From a virus, in the IMG/VR virus record IMGVR_UViG_3300025121_000066, positions 1 through 54,276 of that record: a stretch of DNA of 54,276 bases. One strand, written 5' to 3'. This document shows, piece by piece, positions 44,234 through 51,942 of this stretch; positions within the stretch are counted from its first letter, which is position 1, and every line of letters starts with the position of its first letter. The notes beneath the pieces are model-generated. The model was not told the origin of the DNA. It worked only from the letters and a program-made list of their open reading frames with translations, and made no database searches. Made by a program: the position numbers and the translations under genes.

Positions 44234-44440
44234 TTATTTTTGTTTCATTAGTTTATTTAAAATTATTACTTGTGCTAACTTCATGCTATTTTCATTACAT
44301 TCATGCGAGTAAATTAATTCAAATTCACCTATTTCTAAATTTTCTAATTCATTTGCAGAAATCATTCTCACATCCTTATTATCAATTTTAGATTTTTGAA
44401 TTAATTTACCTATTTGTTTTTCAGTTTTAATTGTTATCAT
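44234..44440 (-). CDS. Hypothetical protein, 68 aa
   Basis: Start at 44440 (MITIKTEKQIGKL). Acidic to neutral, soluble. The 5' flank 'ATTTTATATTTAATTTTATTT' type sequence recurs before 45064. Unrecognised. Confidence 0.66.
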   Translation of the reverse strand: MITIKTEKQIGKLIQKSKIDNKDVRMISANELENLEIGEFELIYSHECNENSMKLAQVIILNKLMKQK

Positions 44441-44469
44441 AATTTTATATTTAATTTTATTTAAAATTT

Positions 44470-44838
44470 TTATGATTGTTTTACACAAAACTTTTCAAGA
44501 AGTTCTTTCCCCCATTCTTGTATACTACCCATATTACTATCTACTCTTACACAATCACCATATGTTTCGTGTTGCCAATAAATAGAACCATCATATCTAT
44601 TGTTGTAAAAAAAATTACACTCATCTCCATACTTACCATTCCAAGTTTTACCATCATTCAACAAAAATGTTATTTTTTCACCTTGTTTAAGTTTTGATAT
44701 AATATCTCTTATACTACATCCTTCTTTATTAATTGCAAACATTAATTTATTAACAATATTATAATCAAAATCATAATCAAACTTTAATCCGCAATTAAGT
44801 AATTTTTTTACTTCATTTTTTGCTTTTTCTGTATTCAT
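44470..44838 (-). CDS. Hypothetical protein, 122 aa
   Basis: Begins MNTEKAKNEVKK, a start shared with other genes in this region. 'WNGKYGDECNFFYNNRYDGSIYWQ' is aromatic-rich. Unrecognised, soluble. Confidence 0.68.
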   Translation of the reverse strand: MNTEKAKNEVKKLLNCGLKFDYDFDYNIVNKLMFAINKEGCSIRDIISKLKQGEKITFLLNDGKTWNGKYGDECNFFYNNRYDGSIYWQHETYGDCVRVDSNMGSIQEWGKELLEKFCVKQS

Positions 44839-44863
44839 AATTAAATTTTTCATTTTATAATTT

Positions 44864-45064
44864 CTAATATGAGTTTTTTGTAATATTATAAATAACTAAA
44901 GCATCTTCTACTAATTTAAGTTGTTTCTGTTTTCTTAATAGACTATTGAAGCATTTGTTAATTCTTTCATCTGTTTCACCTGCTTTAATTAAATCGTTAA
45001 ATTTTTCAAGTTCATTATTTCTTTTCTCTGTTAAGTAAGAAATGTCGTTTTTAATTGTTATCAT
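44864..45064 (-). CDS. Helical mini-protein, 66 aa
   Basis: Helix-rich 'LTEKRNNELEKFNDLIKAGETDERINKCF' with charged spacing suggests a two-helix hairpin. Starts MITIK, like its neighbour at 44440, including similar 5' flank. Unrecognised. Confidence 0.65.
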   Translation of the reverse strand: MITIKNDISYLTEKRNNELEKFNDLIKAGETDERINKCFNSLLRKQKQLKLVEDALVIYNITKNSY

Positions 45065-45093
45065 AATTTTATATTTAATTTTATTTGTAGTCG

Positions 45094-45336
45094 TTATAAT
45101 GAATTTATTACTTCAATTTCTTCTCTTATACAAGGTAAAATTCTACCGTCATCAAGTTTTATCATAAACTTTTCAAATTCGCTATCGTCTAAACATTTCT
45201 GATTATCAACTGAAATAATTTTACCTTTCAAGAAATATCTTTCGTCTGTTATACTTAAACCAACTGTTGTTTTTATTCTGTCTTCTATTTTCATATTTTG
45301 TTCTATATAACCCTTTGTTTTTACGGCACTTTTCAT
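45094..45336 (-). CDS. Hypothetical protein, 80 aa
   Basis: An internal ATG at 45294 is a second candidate start. Beta-rich ('GKIISVDNQKC', 'FMIKLDDGRILPC'). Its ends contain short R-box-like motifs. Unrecognised. Confidence 0.65.
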   Translation of the reverse strand: MKSAVKTKGYIEQNMKIEDRIKTTVGLSITDERYFLKGKIISVDNQKCLDDSEFEKFMIKLDDGRILPCIREEIEVINSL

Positions 45337-45353
45337 ATTGCCGAATGTTATAA

Positions 45354-45524
45354 TTATTTACTTAGGTCGTTATCGTCAAATAACTTTTTTAATTTAAATT
45401 TTAGCTCATAAAAAAATTGTTCTTTACCTTCAATTGTTGCACCACAAAATGGGTCATCACTCATAGCAACTAATGTGGTTTCAAACAAATTTTCTACAAT
45501 TTTTATTATATCTTCTTCTCTCAT
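45354..45524 (-). CDS. Hypothetical protein, 56 aa
   Basis: Acidic, helical ('REEDIIKIVENLFETTL', 'FFYELKFKLKKLF'). Codon use resembles neighbours. Unrecognised. Confidence 0.55.
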   Translation of the reverse strand: MREEDIIKIVENLFETTLVAMSDDPFCGATIEGKEQFFYELKFKLKKLFDDNDLSK

Positions 45525-45620
45525 AATTTTTATTATTTTATAGTCATTGTTTTAATATAAGTTGTTGATTAATATTTATTTTTATGTTCACGAGTTATAT
45601 TTGCAACTATTTTAACATAC

Positions 45621-45702
45621 TTATAACAGTAAATATACAATAAAAATTTTTATTTATCTAATTTTTTATTGTATATTTACTTATTATATTTTCAACCATT
45701 AT
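45621..45702 (-). repeat. attC-like site 3
   Basis: TTATAACA then GTAAATATACAATAAAAA (45629-45646), short loop, TTTTTATTGTATATTTAC (45663-45680; 18-bp perfect stem), TTATTATATTTT, CAACCATTA. Layout matches site 1 (TTATAACA left, AACCRTTA right). Confidence 0.6.
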
Positions 45703-45761
45703 GTATAGTTCATTTTAGTTCAGTATTAAAATACTTTATGTATACAACTTTTATCGGAAAC

Positions 45762-46094
45762 TTAAGAAACCACAACGACAAAATTATTTAGATTCATTTT
45801 TACTGTCCAACCATTATCATTTTTTAATGTTACAAATTCATTCCATTGAGAGTAATAAATAGTTGTTACCAATGTTGCAAAATATCCCATAACTTTATAT
45901 GTTCTACCTTGTGTTATACTTTTTCTTGTAGATTTTGCAATTAGTTTTGTACCAAAACAAAGTGATTTAGGTTTATTGTTCCACATTTCTGTTCGTTCTG
46001 TTTCTAACCTTTTTTGTTCTGCTATTTTTTCATTTGTGTTCATTTGCAAATACCAATCAGGCTTTAAGTTTTGAATTGTTTTTTGTGAGTACAT
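45762..46094 (-). CDS. Hypothetical protein, 110 aa
   Basis: Unrecognised. A basic helical N-terminus is followed by a beta-rich domain ('KLIAKSTRKSITQGRTYKVMGYF'). Soluble. Confidence 0.68.
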   Translation of the reverse strand: MYSQKTIQNLKPDWYLQMNTNEKIAEQKRLETERTEMWNNKPKSLCFGTKLIAKSTRKSITQGRTYKVMGYFATLVTTIYYSQWNEFVTLKNDNGWTVKMNLNNFVVVVS

Positions 46095-46161
46095 ATAATT
46101 AATTTTAAAATAATATCATTTCTATCATCTTTAAGGATAAATGAATTTATTATCAGTAACC

Positions 46162-46482
46162 TTAAAGAAGACGTAGAGATCTGAACCAGTTTAAAATTCG
46201 ATTCTTTTCACTTAATGGATAAGTCCATTTTCCTGTTATTAAAAAACAAAAAGGTAATGCAATTAGCATTAAAATCATCAATGTAATTGCAAATGGAAGA
46301 GTGAATCTAACCCAAGTTTTTACAGGTGTTTTTTCATCAGTATAAAAATCAGCACCTAATTCAATCCACCTATCACACATTTCCTCACTTGATATTTTAT
46401 TTAGTTCGGGAAAAACTTCGTTAAATTTTGGAATGTAATTCGCATCATTGTGCGACCAAGTTCTTTTTAATTTTCTGTACAT
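46162..46482 (-). CDS. Membrane protein, 106 aa
   Basis: One strong hydrophobic stretch 'FTLPFAITLMILMLIALPFCFLI' (61-83) with soluble ends. Could anchor a small complex. No family recognised. Confidence 0.68.
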   Translation of the reverse strand: MYRKLKRTWSHNDANYIPKFNEVFPELNKISSEEMCDRWIELGADFYTDEKTPVKTWVRFTLPFAITLMILMLIALPFCFLITGKWTYPLSEKNRILNWFRSLRLL

Positions 46483-46689
46483 TTTAATTAATTTTTAGTT
46501 TAAATTATTTATTTGAAAAAAAAACATTAGTTCAAAATTATGAACTGATGTATTGTAAAGTATTTAATGTATTATCTTGTCTTTCACATTATTATATATG
46601 GTTCAATTTTTTGAATTGATACTATAAACGAGTTAGCATCAAAGCCTTTAAGACTTCGGTTGAAACTCAATATTCCAGCAATCATAATA

Positions 46690-47001
46690 TTAATAATTGA
46701 TAGTTATTTTATCACCGACTTTCAACTTTGAAAATTTATCAGATGTTACTTTCATTCTATCTTCATAACCATCTTCAAATCTGAAATATATAAAATAACT
46801 TTCTCCAAATATATTTTTGATATGATCTTTATCAATTATTGTCGCTATTTGTCCATCATTATCTTCCCTTGATATTTTATCCATGATACCATTCATTGTG
46901 TACATATCAAAAATACCTTCATTAATATTATCACTAACATCAGATATATTCAAGTTTTCTTTATGTTCGTTGAAACTTTTTATGTATTTTTTATTTTCCA
47001 T
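46690..47001 (-). CDS. Leader-bearing protein, 103 aa
   Basis: Begins MENKKYIKSFNEHKENLN, in the leader group. The C-terminal half is a small beta domain ('YFIYFRFEDGYEDRMKVTSD...LKVGDKITI'). AATATATAG lies about 21 nt upstream. Its location among cassette-like units is unusual for this group. Confidence 0.74.
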   Translation of the reverse strand: MENKKYIKSFNEHKENLNISDVSDNINEGIFDMYTMNGIMDKISREDNDGQIATIIDKDHIKNIFGESYFIYFRFEDGYEDRMKVTSDKFSKLKVGDKITINY

Positions 47002-47021
47002 CTTCGTAAATTATTTTTATC

Positions 47022-47028
47022 TATATAT
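47022..47028 (-). promoter_or_regulatory. Putative late promoter, weak (TATATAG)
   Basis: AATATATAG on the minus strand, 21 nt before the start at 47001; diverges from the TATATATA core. Confidence 0.3.
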
Positions 47029-47070
47029 TAAAAATAAAACCTAAATATATCTGAGTATCGTTAGTGGCAA

Positions 47071-47328
47071 TTATTTTTTGCTACGTTCTGCACAATATTT
47101 ACAGTTTTGCTTATGACAAATCCCACCTCCTCCAGAAGACCCGTGTGCTCTGTCAAATACTACATACTCACAACCATCTATTACAACAATCTCAAAATCT
47201 GGATCTTCCATAATATAACGTTCTACTTGTTTCTGAGTTTGTAGTTCACAACCGCAAAAAATGACAGCTATTAACAAGACATAAAAGAAATGCCGAGTTC
47301 TTACTAAAATTGATGTTTTGTTTTTCAT
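47071..47328 (-). CDS. Putative lipoprotein with Cys/His tail, 85 aa
   Basis: Signal-like N-terminus 'HFFYVLLIAVIFCGC' (about 13-27) ends in a cysteine that could be lipidated. The mature part ends 'GGGGICHKQNCKYCAE', a C.....C..C site. Small envelope lipoproteins in phages can block superinfection; this is inference. Confidence 0.68.
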   Translation of the reverse strand: MKNKTSILVRTRHFFYVLLIAVIFCGCELQTQKQVERYIMEDPDFEIVVIDGCEYVVFDRAHGSSGGGGICHKQNCKYCAERSKK

Positions 47329-47403
47329 ATTTACTTTTATTTTTAATTGATTATTTGTACTTTTAATTTCGGTACTTCTCTTATGTCCAGCCGTTATAAA
47401 ACA

Positions 47404-47604
47404 TTATAAACGACCACCCCACTCAAATTTTATTTCATCAACATTGTAGTCAATATTATAATCTCTTTTAAGTATTTCAATTGCTTTAAGTTTTGCTTCA
47501 TCTTCATTTGAAACAATTCCACCTAATCTAATGTTCTTTCCGTTTATGGTCATACTGTGATTAGTTCCTGCAAAACTTCCGTTCCAATAAAATTTGATTT
47601 CCAT
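47404..47604 (-). CDS. Hypothetical protein, 66 aa
   Basis: 'TINGKNIRLGGIVSNEDEAKLKAIEIL' resembles short beta-alpha proteins of cassette type; ends 'FEWGGRL'. Unrecognised. Confidence 0.68.
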   Translation of the reverse strand: MEIKFYWNGSFAGTNHSMTINGKNIRLGGIVSNEDEAKLKAIEILKRDYNIDYNVDEIKFEWGGRL

Positions 47605-47611
47605 ATAAATA

Positions 47612-48196
47612 TTATTTCTTTATTTCAACATTAACCATATCGGGTAATTCTTTACCATTTCCATATTTCAACAACTCAAAATATTTTTCATCACCTTTAA
47701 TTCCATCAATTGTCCATTCAGTTTTTACTTCATTTTCATAGATGGGTATTGAATATTTTTCGTTGTTTTTTACTTCATCTTTATACATAATTTTATCAAT
47801 TTTAATCTGCAGGTAATCGTGATATTTTTTTGCTCCGTATAAAAAACTTGTCAGGTCTCCGTTCGGTAAAATATTTCCATCTGATAAAAAAAAGTCTATT
47901 CCTTTTTGGTCTCTTAAATCAGGCTCTTGCAAAAGTGTTTTTAGTCCTTGTTCTAGTTCGTCAATTCTTGATTTTAAAGATCGTATAACCTGACACACTG
48001 CATAGTCATTAATCCATTTAGGATCATCAATAAAAGTTAATACTACAGCTTCATTTCGATTTAAGTCATAAAGTAAGCCATCGGTCGGTTGTTTTATAAA
48101 TTCAGATAGCTTAGTTCCTTGTAATCCTTCGGAAGTAGCAATTATCACATTCCCATTTTTATACTCTTCTAAAATTTTGTCTTTTAATTCGCTCAT
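47612..48196 (-). CDS. Hypothetical protein, 194 aa
   Basis: Start at 48196 (MSELKDKIL). Large for this region: helical first 60 residues, a middle coiled coil ('IRSLKSRIDELEQGLKTLL'), and an acidic beta-rich end. Unrecognised. A GTTAGGC box on the minus strand lies 25-31 nt upstream. Confidence 0.7.
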   Translation of the reverse strand: MSELKDKILEEYKNGNVIIATSEGLQGTKLSEFIKQPTDGLLYDLNRNEAVVLTFIDDPKWINDYAVCQVIRSLKSRIDELEQGLKTLLQEPDLRDQKGIDFFLSDGNILPNGDLTSFLYGAKKYHDYLQIKIDKIMYKDEVKNNEKYSIPIYENEVKTEWTIDGIKGDEKYFELLKYGNGKELPDMVNVEIKK

Positions 48197-48219
48197 TTTA
48201 CTTTGAATTAAAGCACATA

Positions 48220-48243
48220 CGCCTAACATATAAAATATAGGCG
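48220..48243 (-). repeat. attC-like half site
   Basis: CGCCTA (48220-48225) and TAGGCG (48238-48243) form a small hairpin, and GCCTAAC (48221-48227) is a perfect RYYYAAC box. Boundary of a one-gene unit. Confidence 0.45.
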
Positions 48244-48304
48244 GTTCAGTGCAAGTTTATACTTTTCTACTTTCTATTTAGTTTTATATGGATGAATGGT
48301 GCAT

Positions 48305-48541
48305 TTAAGAACTGTATTTATCAACCAAATCTTTTGAAAGTTCTGGCAAATGTTCCTTAATTTCTTCTGCATATTTTAACACAGCTTTTCTACAAGCTTC
48401 TATGTGTTTTGTGTCACTACCACCTGAATCAAGTCACAAAATAAAATATTCTGCCATTGCATCAATTGGTTCACCACTCATTTTACTCACTACATATCTT
48501 TGATGTAGCCCCTTTGGATTTTGTTCTTTCGTTGGAATCAT
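48305..48541 (-). pseudogene. Small gene broken by one in-frame TGA
   Basis: A frame of 79 codons from 48541 is interrupted by TGA at 48434-48436. Both sides read like one protein: 'HQRYVVSKMSGEPIDAMAEYFIL' before and 'LDSGGSDTKHIEACRKAVLKY' after. Related proteins have an arginine at this spot (FVLRLD), so CGA to TGA mutation is likely. TGA is an ordinary stop elsewhere here. Confidence 0.7.
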
Positions 48542-48761
48542 AATAAAAAACACACCATAACCTGTATAAAATCAAGTGGGGTTATAGTGTCTTATTTGAC
48601 CACTTCGGCTGTTTAGTTCAGTTTGTACAAGTCGGAATGTGTATGCCGTTCAATTCCCACCTACTTTTATACTTAACATTAGTAGTAATAAAATTTACTA
48701 CTAATTTACTGTATCGGTTAAGGTCGCCACTAAAGCAACCTATGTAACGTTATGTGCAAGG
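48542..48761. other. Non-coding junction
   Basis: About 220 nt without a gene. It contains the 48678-48705 inverted repeat and GGTCGCCACTAAAGCAACC before CGTTATGTG, fitting another cassette-type junction. A tRNA-like pattern near 48605-48665 is too weak to call. Confidence 0.4.
48678..48705. repeat. 11-bp inverted repeat
   Basis: ATTAGTAGTAA (48678-48688) with TTACTACTAAT (48695-48705). Preceded by AAC and in an attC-like junction. Confidence 0.5.
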
Positions 48762-48953
48762 CTACCATTTTGACAATAATGCCTGACATAGCATAAATGA
48801 CAACAACGACATAAGAAGCATTGCCATACTATTTGTAAATGATTTGTAATCTATGCTTTTATTCTTGTATAAGCGATATTCATTCAATCCCATTACAATA
48901 AATACTAAAACAAAAGGTATTGGGTAAGTAATTAAAAATTGTGTTATTGTCAT
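48762..48953 (-). CDS. Membrane protein, 63 aa
   Basis: Two hydrophobic segments ('FLITYPIPFVLVFIVM' and 'MAMLLMSLLSFMLCQALL') with a charged loop ('NEYRLYKNKSIDYKS'). Start at 48953; upstream codons run into a junction hairpin. Function unknown. Confidence 0.68.
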   Translation of the reverse strand: MTITQFLITYPIPFVLVFIVMGLNEYRLYKNKSIDYKSFTNSMAMLLMSLLSFMLCQALLSKW

Positions 48954-48997
48954 TTTCGTTTTCAAATTAAATTTAGTGCTGTGATTATTAGTTGTGT

Positions 48998-49030
48998 GGC
49001 TGGCACAGCACATACCAGCCGGAACATTAT
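48998..49030 (-). repeat. attC-like site 4
   Basis: GGCTGG (48998-49003) with CCAGCC (49015-49020), bordered by TAGTTGTGT and GGAACATTATG. Short stem, less like the others. Confidence 0.35.
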
Positions 49031-49036
49031 GTACCA

Positions 49037-49249
49037 CTAAACACCCCACCAAATTGAAAATACCCACATGGTATTAGTCTTATTACAACTTACGTGGTAT
49101 CTGTGTCCACAACTTTCTATCTTAGTTCCAGTTCCTTTTTTAGTTTGAATTGGTTCATTATTTTTTCTTTCTTGGTTTATATAATCTTTCACTATTTGTA
49201 ATTGATTTGGAAGACTAATACCATCAACTGCTTCGATTTTTATTTTCAT
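49037..49249 (-). CDS. Hypothetical protein, 70 aa
   Basis: Basic; ends 'CGHRYHVSCNKTNTMWVFSIWWGV' with two cysteines and two histidines that might bind metal. Unrecognised. The stop lies at a junction. Confidence 0.66.
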   Translation of the reverse strand: MKIKIEAVDGISLPNQLQIVKDYINQERKNNEPIQTKKGTGTKIESCGHRYHVSCNKTNTMWVFSIWWGV

Positions 49250-49265
49250 AATAATTTGTTTCTAA

Positions 49266-49339
49266 ATTATGGCTACTAACACCAAACAAACATTCTACAT
49301 CAGTGTTGGTAACGTTTTATACATACAGCCGTTATCGGC
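49266..49339 (-). repeat. attC-like site 5
   Basis: CTAACACCAAACA on the left and GTGTTGGT then CAGCCGTTATCGG on the right; ACCAAACA/TGTTGGT pair imperfectly. Gene stop TAA of 49342 gene lies near the GTTAT box. Confidence 0.4.
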
Positions 49340-49341
49340 AA

Positions 49342-49548
49342 TTAAGACCGTGCTATCGAATCAAGTTCGTTTTTTAAACTATCAATAGCATCATCTAATT
49401 TCACCCATGTTTTAGATGTTAATTTAAAATATTTTTGTAATAAATCAAATTGTTCATCTTCTTTTGCAATTTCTATTTTTTTATCAATTCCTTCGACTAA
49501 ATCGTGAAATCTGTTAATTTGTTTTAAGTGTTCCTTTCTTGGTATCAT
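49342..49548 (-). CDS. Coiled-coil mini-protein, 68 aa
   Basis: Almost entirely helical and charged ('DLVEGIDKKIEIAKEDEQFDLLQKYFKL', 'DDAIDSLKNELDS'). Probably forms a coiled coil. Function unknown. Confidence 0.66.
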   Translation of the reverse strand: MIPRKEHLKQINRFHDLVEGIDKKIEIAKEDEQFDLLQKYFKLTSKTWVKLDDAIDSLKNELDSIARS

Positions 49549-49562
49549 TTTAATTATAATTT

Positions 49563-49698
49563 TTATTGCTTATAATCCGTTATAGGTAATTTGCTGTTAT
49601 CTGATTTAACTTTTTCTGTATTCATATTATGTAAATATTTTTTTGATAATTCAATTTCTTTTTTGTTCTTTTTCTTCTTTTTCTACTTTAATTGACAT
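49563..49698 (-). pseudogene. Short helical gene with possible homopolymer frameshift
   Basis: A frame from 49698 (MSIKVEKEEKEQKRN) stops after 15 codons. Removing one A from an A6 run joins it to 'EIELSKKYLHNMNTEKVKSD', ending at 49563. Either a sequencing indel, a decayed gene or two unrelated short frames; the downstream frame alone starts MNTEK. Confidence 0.35.
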
Positions 49699-49740
49699 TT
49701 ATGTGTAAAATACTACATAAAAAGTCTACCACAAATTAAA

Positions 49741-49995
49741 TTAACTTTCATATTCTTTTATTAATTTGTTGATTTTCTTCATATCACTTTTAGTTAAAAG
49801 AATTTCAAATCTAGTTGGTATTTTTGATATATTTTCAAATCCAACTAATTCGAATAATGATTCGACTTGCTTATTACTCATACCAACAGTAATCGCTAAC
49901 CCTACTGTGTTTTTTCCATCTTCGTAAACTATATCTGAAATATCAGCTTCTAAGATGTTTTCATCTTTTAATAAAAATTTTAATTTATTTTCCAT
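49741..49995 (-). CDS. Hypothetical protein, 84 aa
   Basis: Alternating beta/alpha ('LEADISDIVYEDGKNTVGLAI', 'VESLFELVGFENISKIPTRFEIL'). No known family. Soluble. Confidence 0.68.
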   Translation of the reverse strand: MENKLKFLLKDENILEADISDIVYEDGKNTVGLAITVGMSNKQVESLFELVGFENISKIPTRFEILLTKSDMKKINKLIKEYES

Positions 49996-50019
49996 TTTTT
50001 AAAGTTTTATGTTTTTAAG

Positions 50020-50259
50020 TTAGGCAACATTTAAAGAAGCCCATTTCTTTTCTGAAAGTTCTCTATACCTTTTATCGTCTTTTTCTTCATCATCACTATA
50101 TCGCCAAGTAAGCACATATTCTAAAGCAACTAATTCTTTCCATTCCTTGTCGGTTAAACAACCTTGTGGATAATCAAAATATTGCCTAACAATATGTATA
50201 TGCAAAAAGCGTTTTACTACTAATTTTAATTTTTTGGCTTGTCTTTTTAATTTTTTCAT
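50020..50259 (-). CDS. Small basic protein, 79 aa
   Basis: Strongly basic N-terminus (KKLKRQAKKLKLVVKRFL) followed by an acidic C-terminus. Could bind nucleic acid. Function unknown; probably the last of the small-unit genes. Confidence 0.65.
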   Translation of the reverse strand: MKKLKRQAKKLKLVVKRFLHIHIVRQYFDYPQGCLTDKEWKELVALEYVLTWRYSDDEEKDDKRYRELSEKKWASLNVA

Positions 50260-50341
50260 TATTCAAATAATAGAAACAATATTGATATTTTTCTTTTTTT
50301 AATCAAATTAAAATATAAGCATAATACATATCCAAGAATAT

Positions 50342-50506
50342 TTAATATAAATTGCTGCCATTAAGTATTCTGTTTTTTAAATGTCGTTCAGCAATTCTAT
50401 ATATTTCATCAAGTGTTAAATCAGGTAGTAACGATTTTCTAACATGAAGTATATTCAATTTTTCTCTATTATTTTTATATTTATCAATATTTTTTGCTTC
50501 ATTCAT
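50342..50506 (-). CDS. Helical mini-protein, 54 aa
   Basis: 'LPDLTLDEIYRIAERHLKNRI' is a clear amphipathic helix; N-terminus basic. Plausible coding sequence by codon use. Unrecognised. Confidence 0.55.
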   Translation of the reverse strand: MNEAKNIDKYKNNREKLNILHVRKSLLPDLTLDEIYRIAERHLKNRILNGSNLY

Positions 50507-50526
50507 AGTTTCAATTTGATGTCTAT

Positions 50527-50794
50527 TTATAATTCATTATATTGTATTCCAGCCTTAAACAATCGAAACATATCTTCAACACTCACGTGCCATTTATTAT
50601 CTCCGTAAATGTTATTTATTATTTCATTTGTAATCATCTTTCGTTGTCTATAATATGCACTTCCTTCCTCTCCGTTTCGAGTTCCTTTGCCAAGTAAAGT
50701 ATCAGCTATTATATTAGCTACTTCAATAGTACGGTAACTAACATCAATTAAAACTTCGTTGTTTTTTTTCGTTTGAAACTTTTTCTGTGTTCAT
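50527..50794 (-). pseudogene. Gene with frameshift at an A8 run
   Basis: From 50794 'MNTEKVSNEKK' is closed after 16 codons, but shifting one base at the A8 run (plus T8 at 50762-50769) opens a frame with 'DVSYRTIEVANIIADTLLGKG' and 'EEGSAYYRQRKMITNEI', reaching 50527. The downstream part clearly looks coding. Mutation, sequencing error or slippage-based frameshift cannot be told apart. Confidence 0.65.
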
Positions 50795-50915
50795 AATTTT
50801 CAATTTTTAATTAAATTTATCCATTATATTTAAATAGGCAACAATCGTTTAGCCAAAATTTAATTCTTCTAGTTAATATTTGTGTTAAAAAACAAAAAGA
50901 ATTTTCTGATACGTA

Positions 50916-51527
50916 TTAATAAAATTTTTTTTCTTCACCATATAATTCCTTATCGTTCATTTTCACTAAATTTATAAATTCATCTCTAAATCTTGTACCA
51001 ATTAATAATCCAACTTCTTTTAGTGGTGCTGCTTTATCTTTCATTTTTTTATTAAAAGAATCGTATAATAATATATCTTTTTCATAATTTCCTGTTAATT
51101 CTGGTAATTCATTTAAAAAATCCATTAAATTATTAAAATATGGTATTCGGGTTTTAATTTCATCTATACCCAATATAGAAATTATTCCAAATACACCAAA
51201 AAAATAATATTTATAATAACCATAAAAACAAGTTGAAAAGTCTTTAAAAAAATCACCTATTGGAACATTCCTAAGATATCCTTTTTTACCATATTTAGAT
51301 AATAACATTTTTTCAAAATCTGCATATTGTACTGTTTTTGCTAATAATATATATGGTATATCATTGTGATTAATTAAAGATTTAATATTTTTGCCCAATT
51401 TATGTGCATATAAATAATTAGTAATACCCTTTAATAGATATCTTTTCATAGTATCGACTGATATATTATTTACACTTTCATTTAAAAATTGTTTCCACTT
51501 TAGAACTTTATTAATTTCTTTTGACAT
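50916..51527 (-). CDS. Leader-type protein with WKQFLNES motif, 203 aa
   Basis: Start at 51527 (MSKEINKVLKWKQFLNESVN). The motif matches that of the gene at 40358. Remainder is hydrophobic/aromatic, with a possible membrane segment 'YYKYYFFGVFGIISILGI' (about 105-122). Unrecognised. Confidence 0.76.
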   Translation of the reverse strand: MSKEINKVLKWKQFLNESVNNISVDTMKRYLLKGITNYLYAHKLGKNIKSLINHNDIPYILLAKTVQYADFEKMLLSKYGKKGYLRNVPIGDFFKDFSTCFYGYYKYYFFGVFGIISILGIDEIKTRIPYFNNLMDFLNELPELTGNYEKDILLYDSFNKKMKDKAAPLKEVGLLIGTRFRDEFINLVKMNDKELYGEEKKFY

Positions 51528-51582
51528 AATATTTTTATTCATCTACATTTTCTATTTTTTTATTATAAACTTTACATGGAGA

Positions 51583-51738
51583 TTAAATCCCTAAATGTTC
51601 ATTATCTTTTAAAATTTTTATAAAAGAACGTGTTGGTCTTTTAAAAAATTTAAAAATAAACTTATTTACAACATCTTTTATGGAATTATTTCTATGTTGA
51701 ATTTCAACCATAATTATTCCTAAATCTTCTTTTTTCAT
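51583..51738 (-). CDS. Small basic protein, 51 aa
   Basis: 'KDVVNKFIFKFFKRPTRSFIKILK' is a basic amphipathic stretch. Unrecognised; codon use like neighbours. Confidence 0.55.
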   Translation of the reverse strand: MKKEDLGIIMVEIQHRNNSIKDVVNKFIFKFFKRPTRSFIKILKDNEHLGI

Positions 51739-51744
51739 ATCCTT

Positions 51745-51825
51745 TTATTTTTTTTCTCTTAAAACTTTACAATTAAATATTTCACCCAACTGTTCAATTT
51801 TTTGTTCCATTATATTTTTATTCAT
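51745..51825 (-). CDS. Very short frame, 26 aa
   Basis: Begins ATGAATAAAAATATNATG like the region before 51527, hinting at a duplicated 5' flank. Overlaps the end of the upstream gene. Coding status uncertain. Confidence 0.3.
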   Translation of the reverse strand: MNKNIMEQKIEQLGEIFNCKVLREKK

Positions 51826-51931
51826 CCGTATTATCTATTTTTCTATCAATTTCATCAATCATTTTAATAAATAAATAATCTAATAATTTATATATTAAAA
51901 TTAAAATAATTATAAATGTTAAAATTTTCAT
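51818..51931 (-). CDS. Membrane mini-protein, 37 aa
   Basis: Hydrophobic 'ILTFIIILILIYKLLDYLFI' followed by an acidic tail. The stop region overlaps the next frame by eight bases. Could anchor a small complex or act as a holin-like peptide; no evidence for either. Confidence 0.45.
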   Translation of the reverse strand: MKILTFIIILILIYKLLDYLFIKMIDEIDRKIDNTDE

Positions 51932-51942
51932 TTTTATGTATT

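Noticed and set aside
48600-48665. Possible tRNA in the cassette junction
   Set aside because: A T-loop-like GTTCAATTCC is present but T-stem and anticodon stems do not pair.
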